Below, one piece after another: positions 61,777-64,000 of a stretch of DNA of 64,000 bases; position 1 is the stretch's first letter; every line of letters starts with the position of its first letter. The position numbers and the translations under genes are program-made. The DNA comes from an uncultured beta proteobacterium. Lineage in GTDB: Bacteria > Pseudomonadota > Gammaproteobacteria > Burkholderiales > SG8-39. The notes beneath the pieces were generated by a model, which was not told the DNA's origin, searched no databases, and saw only the letters and a list, made by a program, of their open reading frames with translations. Where the stretch lies: NCBI GenBank assembly GCA_903859155.1, contig CAIOLO010000130.1, forward strand, positions 27,866 through 91,865, given 5' to 3'.

Positions 61777-63999
61777 TCATGCCGAAGTACGTTTGGTCGG
61801 TTTGGCGCTATTACCCAGAATCTTCGCAAGAATTGGATCACGCGTTGCTTTTGCAGCCTTGATTTGTTCCGCAAATGGCAGCGCACTGCGCTTGACTGAC
61901 TGCTTGTCACCCCGAAGGTTCGCCGACTTGCCACCGGCGTCGTCAACAGAGTCCGCTGTCTCCTCATCCGCCGCAACGCGACGCGAGGGTAAATCGAGCG
62001 AATCCACGCTACCAGTTGCTGTGCCATCCTCAATGCTGGTTGCTCCCTTGGCACCTGCTCCATCATCAGTCGCGCCAAGATCCAACTGGAAAATAATCGA
62101 TGCTTCACGCCCTTCATTATCATAGGCAGTAATCAAAATATCGACAATCGACCTTCCATCCGGTGCAATACCACGGAAACTGCCTGTCAGGCCGTCAAAA
62201 CTCAGCCAACTCGGCAAACTGCTTCCGTCAGCCAATTGCGCCTCAAGTCGGACCACTGCAGAAGAGTCTGTGTGTGCAAACGCGTCCCTGGGAATTACAA
62301 ACTCGGTCGCGCCACGCGCCTCCTTGATGCCGCGATAAATGAACAGCTTCTCGCCTCCCTTAGTCTGATCTTCGCTGAGGGCAGTACGCGTTGTATCTGC
62401 TTCGCCGATTCTGGCAACAGGGTAGCCTGTGACTTCGACATCAAGGCGTATAAAACTCGCTGCAGAAATTGCTTTTGCCGCTTCAGGATCGAGAAACGCT
62501 TTTTCCGTAGCCCCAGATCCTGATTGCGGCTGGCTAGCTTGCACCTTGGCATCGAATTCCGAACTCTGGTCGGTCGGTAGCGCTGCAGCGGCGCCATTCG
62601 CGGAAATAAGTTCTCCTCCGGAGCGCAAAAGCGATGCTGAGATCTTGGCCGCATCGGCGCTTTGCATTGCCGATGCACTCTTCGAAAGAGTTTGTACCGG
62701 ATCCCCGCTTCCTGCCGTCACTCCCAACTGCAGTGTGAAATTTGCACGGGCCTCTCGCGCTTCAGTATCGCGTGCAATAACCACCACATCTACCACTGCA
62801 TTATCACCGGCCGGTGGCGTTCCGCGGAATGTCCCGCTGACCGCGTCAAACTTAAGCCACGCAGGAAGGGCTTCACCGCTCGCCGTAACTGCTTCAAGTC
62901 TGACCACTGCCGAAGAATCTGTATGCGCAAACGCCTCCTGCCCGATCTGGAAACTGTCTGTACCGCGCGCGTCCTGAACTCCTTGAAACACGAACAACCG
63001 CTGCCCTGCCTGCCCCAATTCGGTACCCGCCAACTCCGCTCCCGCGTTACCGTCGGCAACACGCATTACCGGGAACCCGCGATCTATCGACATAGAATCA
63101 AAAGGGGGAGGCGTCATCAAACTCGCGACAGGCGAGGGCGTCCCCAATTCCAAGGTAAATACAACAGAAGCTTCGCGGAACGCATTGTCACGGGCGAAAA
63201 CCACCACCTCTATAGCGGCAGTCTGCCCAGAGGGTGGTGTACCGCGGAATGTGCCTGTCACAGCATCAAAATAAATCCATGCTGGCAAGGGATCCCCGTT
63301 GGTCGTTCTGGCCTCCAACTTCACCAGAGCGCCCGGATCCGTATGCGCGAACGCTTCCACTGGCAATTGGTATGCCCCAACTCCTATGGCCTCCTTGACA
63401 CCTTCAAAAACAAACAGGCGGTGATTGTCCACCGCCGTGCTGCTCTCGAACGAAGCATTTGCAGTGGCGGATACAACCCGGGCTACAGAAAATCCAACAT
63501 CAGACGTCCCCACAACGGTTGCCGCCTCACTCCCCTGACCCCGACCTCCCGAAGCAACCGGGGAGTCGAGTGCGGCAGACATTTCTTCGGGAAGCAAAGA
63601 AACGACTGTCCGGTCAATGGTAAGAGTTGCACCTGGCGCAGGCAAAGCATTTAGATCCACCGCACCCAAAACAGACGACGGGATAACTTGTGAAGAAGCC
63701 GGTACGGTGCCAGCTGCAGCTGGTATCAGCCCCGCCCTTACGTCGCCGCCTAGCAGATCGACGGGTTGATTCTGTAACCCCGGATCCACCAGTACCCGCG
63801 TGCCCAACACGCTGCTTGTAGTCGGACCAGTCCCCGCATCGGCAATTGCTACCGAAGCAACCTGGGCGGCGGCTGAAGTAACTGTCAGAGTCGGTGCCAC
63901 TGGTGCCACCACCGTCCCGTTGGCCGCGTTCTCAGCCACCGTGTTGGGCGCCGCGTTGTTGTCAGTCAACACCACCGGGTTGTCCGCCACATTGCTCAC
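61777..63999 (-). CDS. C-terminal part of a large cadherin-like repeat protein (partial)
   Basis: 740 residues are read; the first codon at the edge is GTG and the frame is open off the window, so the start is missing. NNAAPNTVAENAANGTVV near the edge is the opening of a cadherin-type repeat, so more such repeats should lie upstream. Three CADG/Ig-like modules follow at residues 194-286, 334-426 and 551-642, each with FAHTDxxAxVxLEA and LPxWxxFDxxTGxFRGxxPxG. The end is lysine-rich (KATRDPILAKILGN). This is probably a large secreted or surface adhesin. No RTX repeats are visible. The TolC-adaptor genes downstream are its likely exporter. Confidence 0.82.
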   Translation of the reverse strand: MSNVADNPVVLTDNNAAPNTVAENAANGTVVAPVAPTLTVTSAAAQVASVAIADAGTGPTTSSVLGTRVLVDPGLQNQPVDLLGGDVRAGLIPAAAGTVPASSQVIPSSVLGAVDLNALPAPGATLTIDRTVVSLLPEEMSAALDSPVASGGRGQGSEAATVVGTSDVGFSVARVVSATANASFESSTAVDNHRLFVFEGVKEAIGVGAYQLPVEAFAHTDPGALVKLEARTTNGDPLPAWIYFDAVTGTFRGTPPSGQTAAIEVVVFARDNAFREASVVFTLELGTPSPVASLMTPPPFDSMSIDRGFPVMRVADGNAGAELAGTELGQAGQRLFVFQGVQDARGTDSFQIGQEAFAHTDSSAVVRLEAVTASGEALPAWLKFDAVSGTFRGTPPAGDNAVVDVVVIARDTEAREARANFTLQLGVTAGSGDPVQTLSKSASAMQSADAAKISASLLRSGGELISANGAAAALPTDQSSEFDAKVQASQPQSGSGATEKAFLDPEAAKAISAASFIRLDVEVTGYPVARIGEADTTRTALSEDQTKGGEKLFIYRGIKEARGATEFVIPRDAFAHTDSSAVVRLEAQLADGSSLPSWLSFDGLTGSFRGIAPDGRSIVDILITAYDNEGREASIIFQLDLGATDDGAGAKGATSIEDGTATGSVDSLDLPSRRVAADEETADSVDDAGGKSANLRGDKQSVKRSALPFAEQIKAAKATRDPILAKILGNSAKPTKRTSA
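62074..62349 (-). repeat. CADG/Ig-like module 3
   Basis: Protein residues 551-642 of the large repeat protein: KLFIYRGIKEARGATEF, then FAHTDSSAVVRLEA, LPSWLSFDGLTGSFRG and IIFQLDLG. It is 217 residues after module 2. The segment around FAHTDSSAVVRLEA is identical to that of module 2. Confidence 0.8.
62722..63000 (-). repeat. CADG/Ig-like module 2
   Basis: Protein residues 334-426: RLFVFQGVQDARGTDSF, FAHTDSSAVVRLEA, LPAWLKFDAVSGTFRG and NFTLQLG. It is 140 residues after module 1. Confidence 0.8.
63142..63420 (-). repeat. CADG/Ig-like module 1
   Basis: Protein residues 194-286: RLFVFEGVKEAIGVGAY, FAHTDPGALVKLEA, LPAWIYFDAVTGTFRG and VFTLELG. It is the first of three related modules in the part that can be read. 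Confidence 0.8.
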
Positions 64000-64000
64000 C

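Noticed and set aside
62662..63654. Open frame of 330 codons on the plus strand
   Set aside because: It is antisense to the repeat protein; its own repeats (SDHCRR) come from the repeated modules on the other strand.
1..64000. CRISPR array or transposon
   Set aside because: No series of regularly spaced direct repeats and no transposase with terminal inverted repeats was seen on either strand.

Overview
The window is GC-rich, densely coded bacterial chromosome, best explained as a betaproteobacterium close to the Burkholderiales. The main reasons are the many Bug/TctC-type periplasmic receptors (five intact and two broken copies in 38 kb), the classic rpsU-yqeY-dnaG-rpoD macromolecular-synthesis block with a CAU-anticodon tRNA beyond it, an RpoD with a very long lysine-rich head, and the housekeeping genes tsaD, plsY, folB and xerD. 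No insertion sequence, prophage, integrase-bounded island or CRISPR array was seen.

Layout. Positions 1-5.8 kb: the start of a medium-chain dehydrogenase cut by the window edge, a Bug receptor, an SDR dehydrogenase, a TIM-barrel isomerase, the relic of a Bug gene, an MmgE/PrpD protein and a PPK2 polyphosphate kinase. Positions 5.9-12.9 kb: EmrAB-like efflux pair, a DctQ-DctM-DctP TRAP transporter and an MFS exporter. Positions 12.9-22.4 kb: an aromatic-acid-like catabolic cluster, nearly all on the plus strand, with two paralogous dihydroxyphthalate-decarboxylase-like proteins that carry histone-H1-like tails, two ACMSD/resorcylate-decarboxylase-type amidohydrolases, DUF1330, a BBE-type flavin oxidase and two Bug receptors. 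Positions 22.5-24.7 kb: YaeQ, a small membrane protein, a long gene-poor stretch and a cold-shock gene with a terminator-like hairpin in its leader. Positions 25-31.7 kb (minus): a broken Bug gene, a TcuA-like flavoprotein, a LeuCD-type dehydratase, a Bug receptor and a third amidohydrolase. Two near-identical FNR/DNR-type boxes precede leuC and the amidohydrolase. Positions 31.8-41 kb: lipoprotein aminopeptidase, hydrolase, MFS transporter, small exported proteins, a D-2-hydroxyacid dehydrogenase, a Bug receptor, a receiver-cyclase fusion and a glutathione-reductase-like enzyme. Positions 41-49.9 kb: core housekeeping genes.

Positions 50-57 kb: a nicotinate phosphoribosyltransferase-like gene, then a minus-strand operon of a GltD-like iron-sulfur flavoprotein, a lone ring-hydroxylating-dioxygenase beta subunit and KorA-KorB 2-oxoacid:ferredoxin oxidoreductase. 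Positions 57.3-64 kb: tRNA-Thr, then an export locus on the minus strand made of a GAF-domain HlyD adaptor, a second adaptor, a TolC-like outer membrane lipoprotein and the C-terminal 740 residues of a large cadherin-like repeat protein that runs off the window.

Working together: the first 38 kb looks like accessory catabolism of organic and aromatic acids, with binding-protein capture of substrates. The FNR/DNR boxes and the oxygen-sensitive type of ferredoxin oxidoreductase suggest use under low oxygen. The most unusual loci are the GAF-HlyD export operon, the Kor operon with an orphan dioxygenase subunit, and the tailed decarboxylase paralogs. Functions are read from sequence motifs only.
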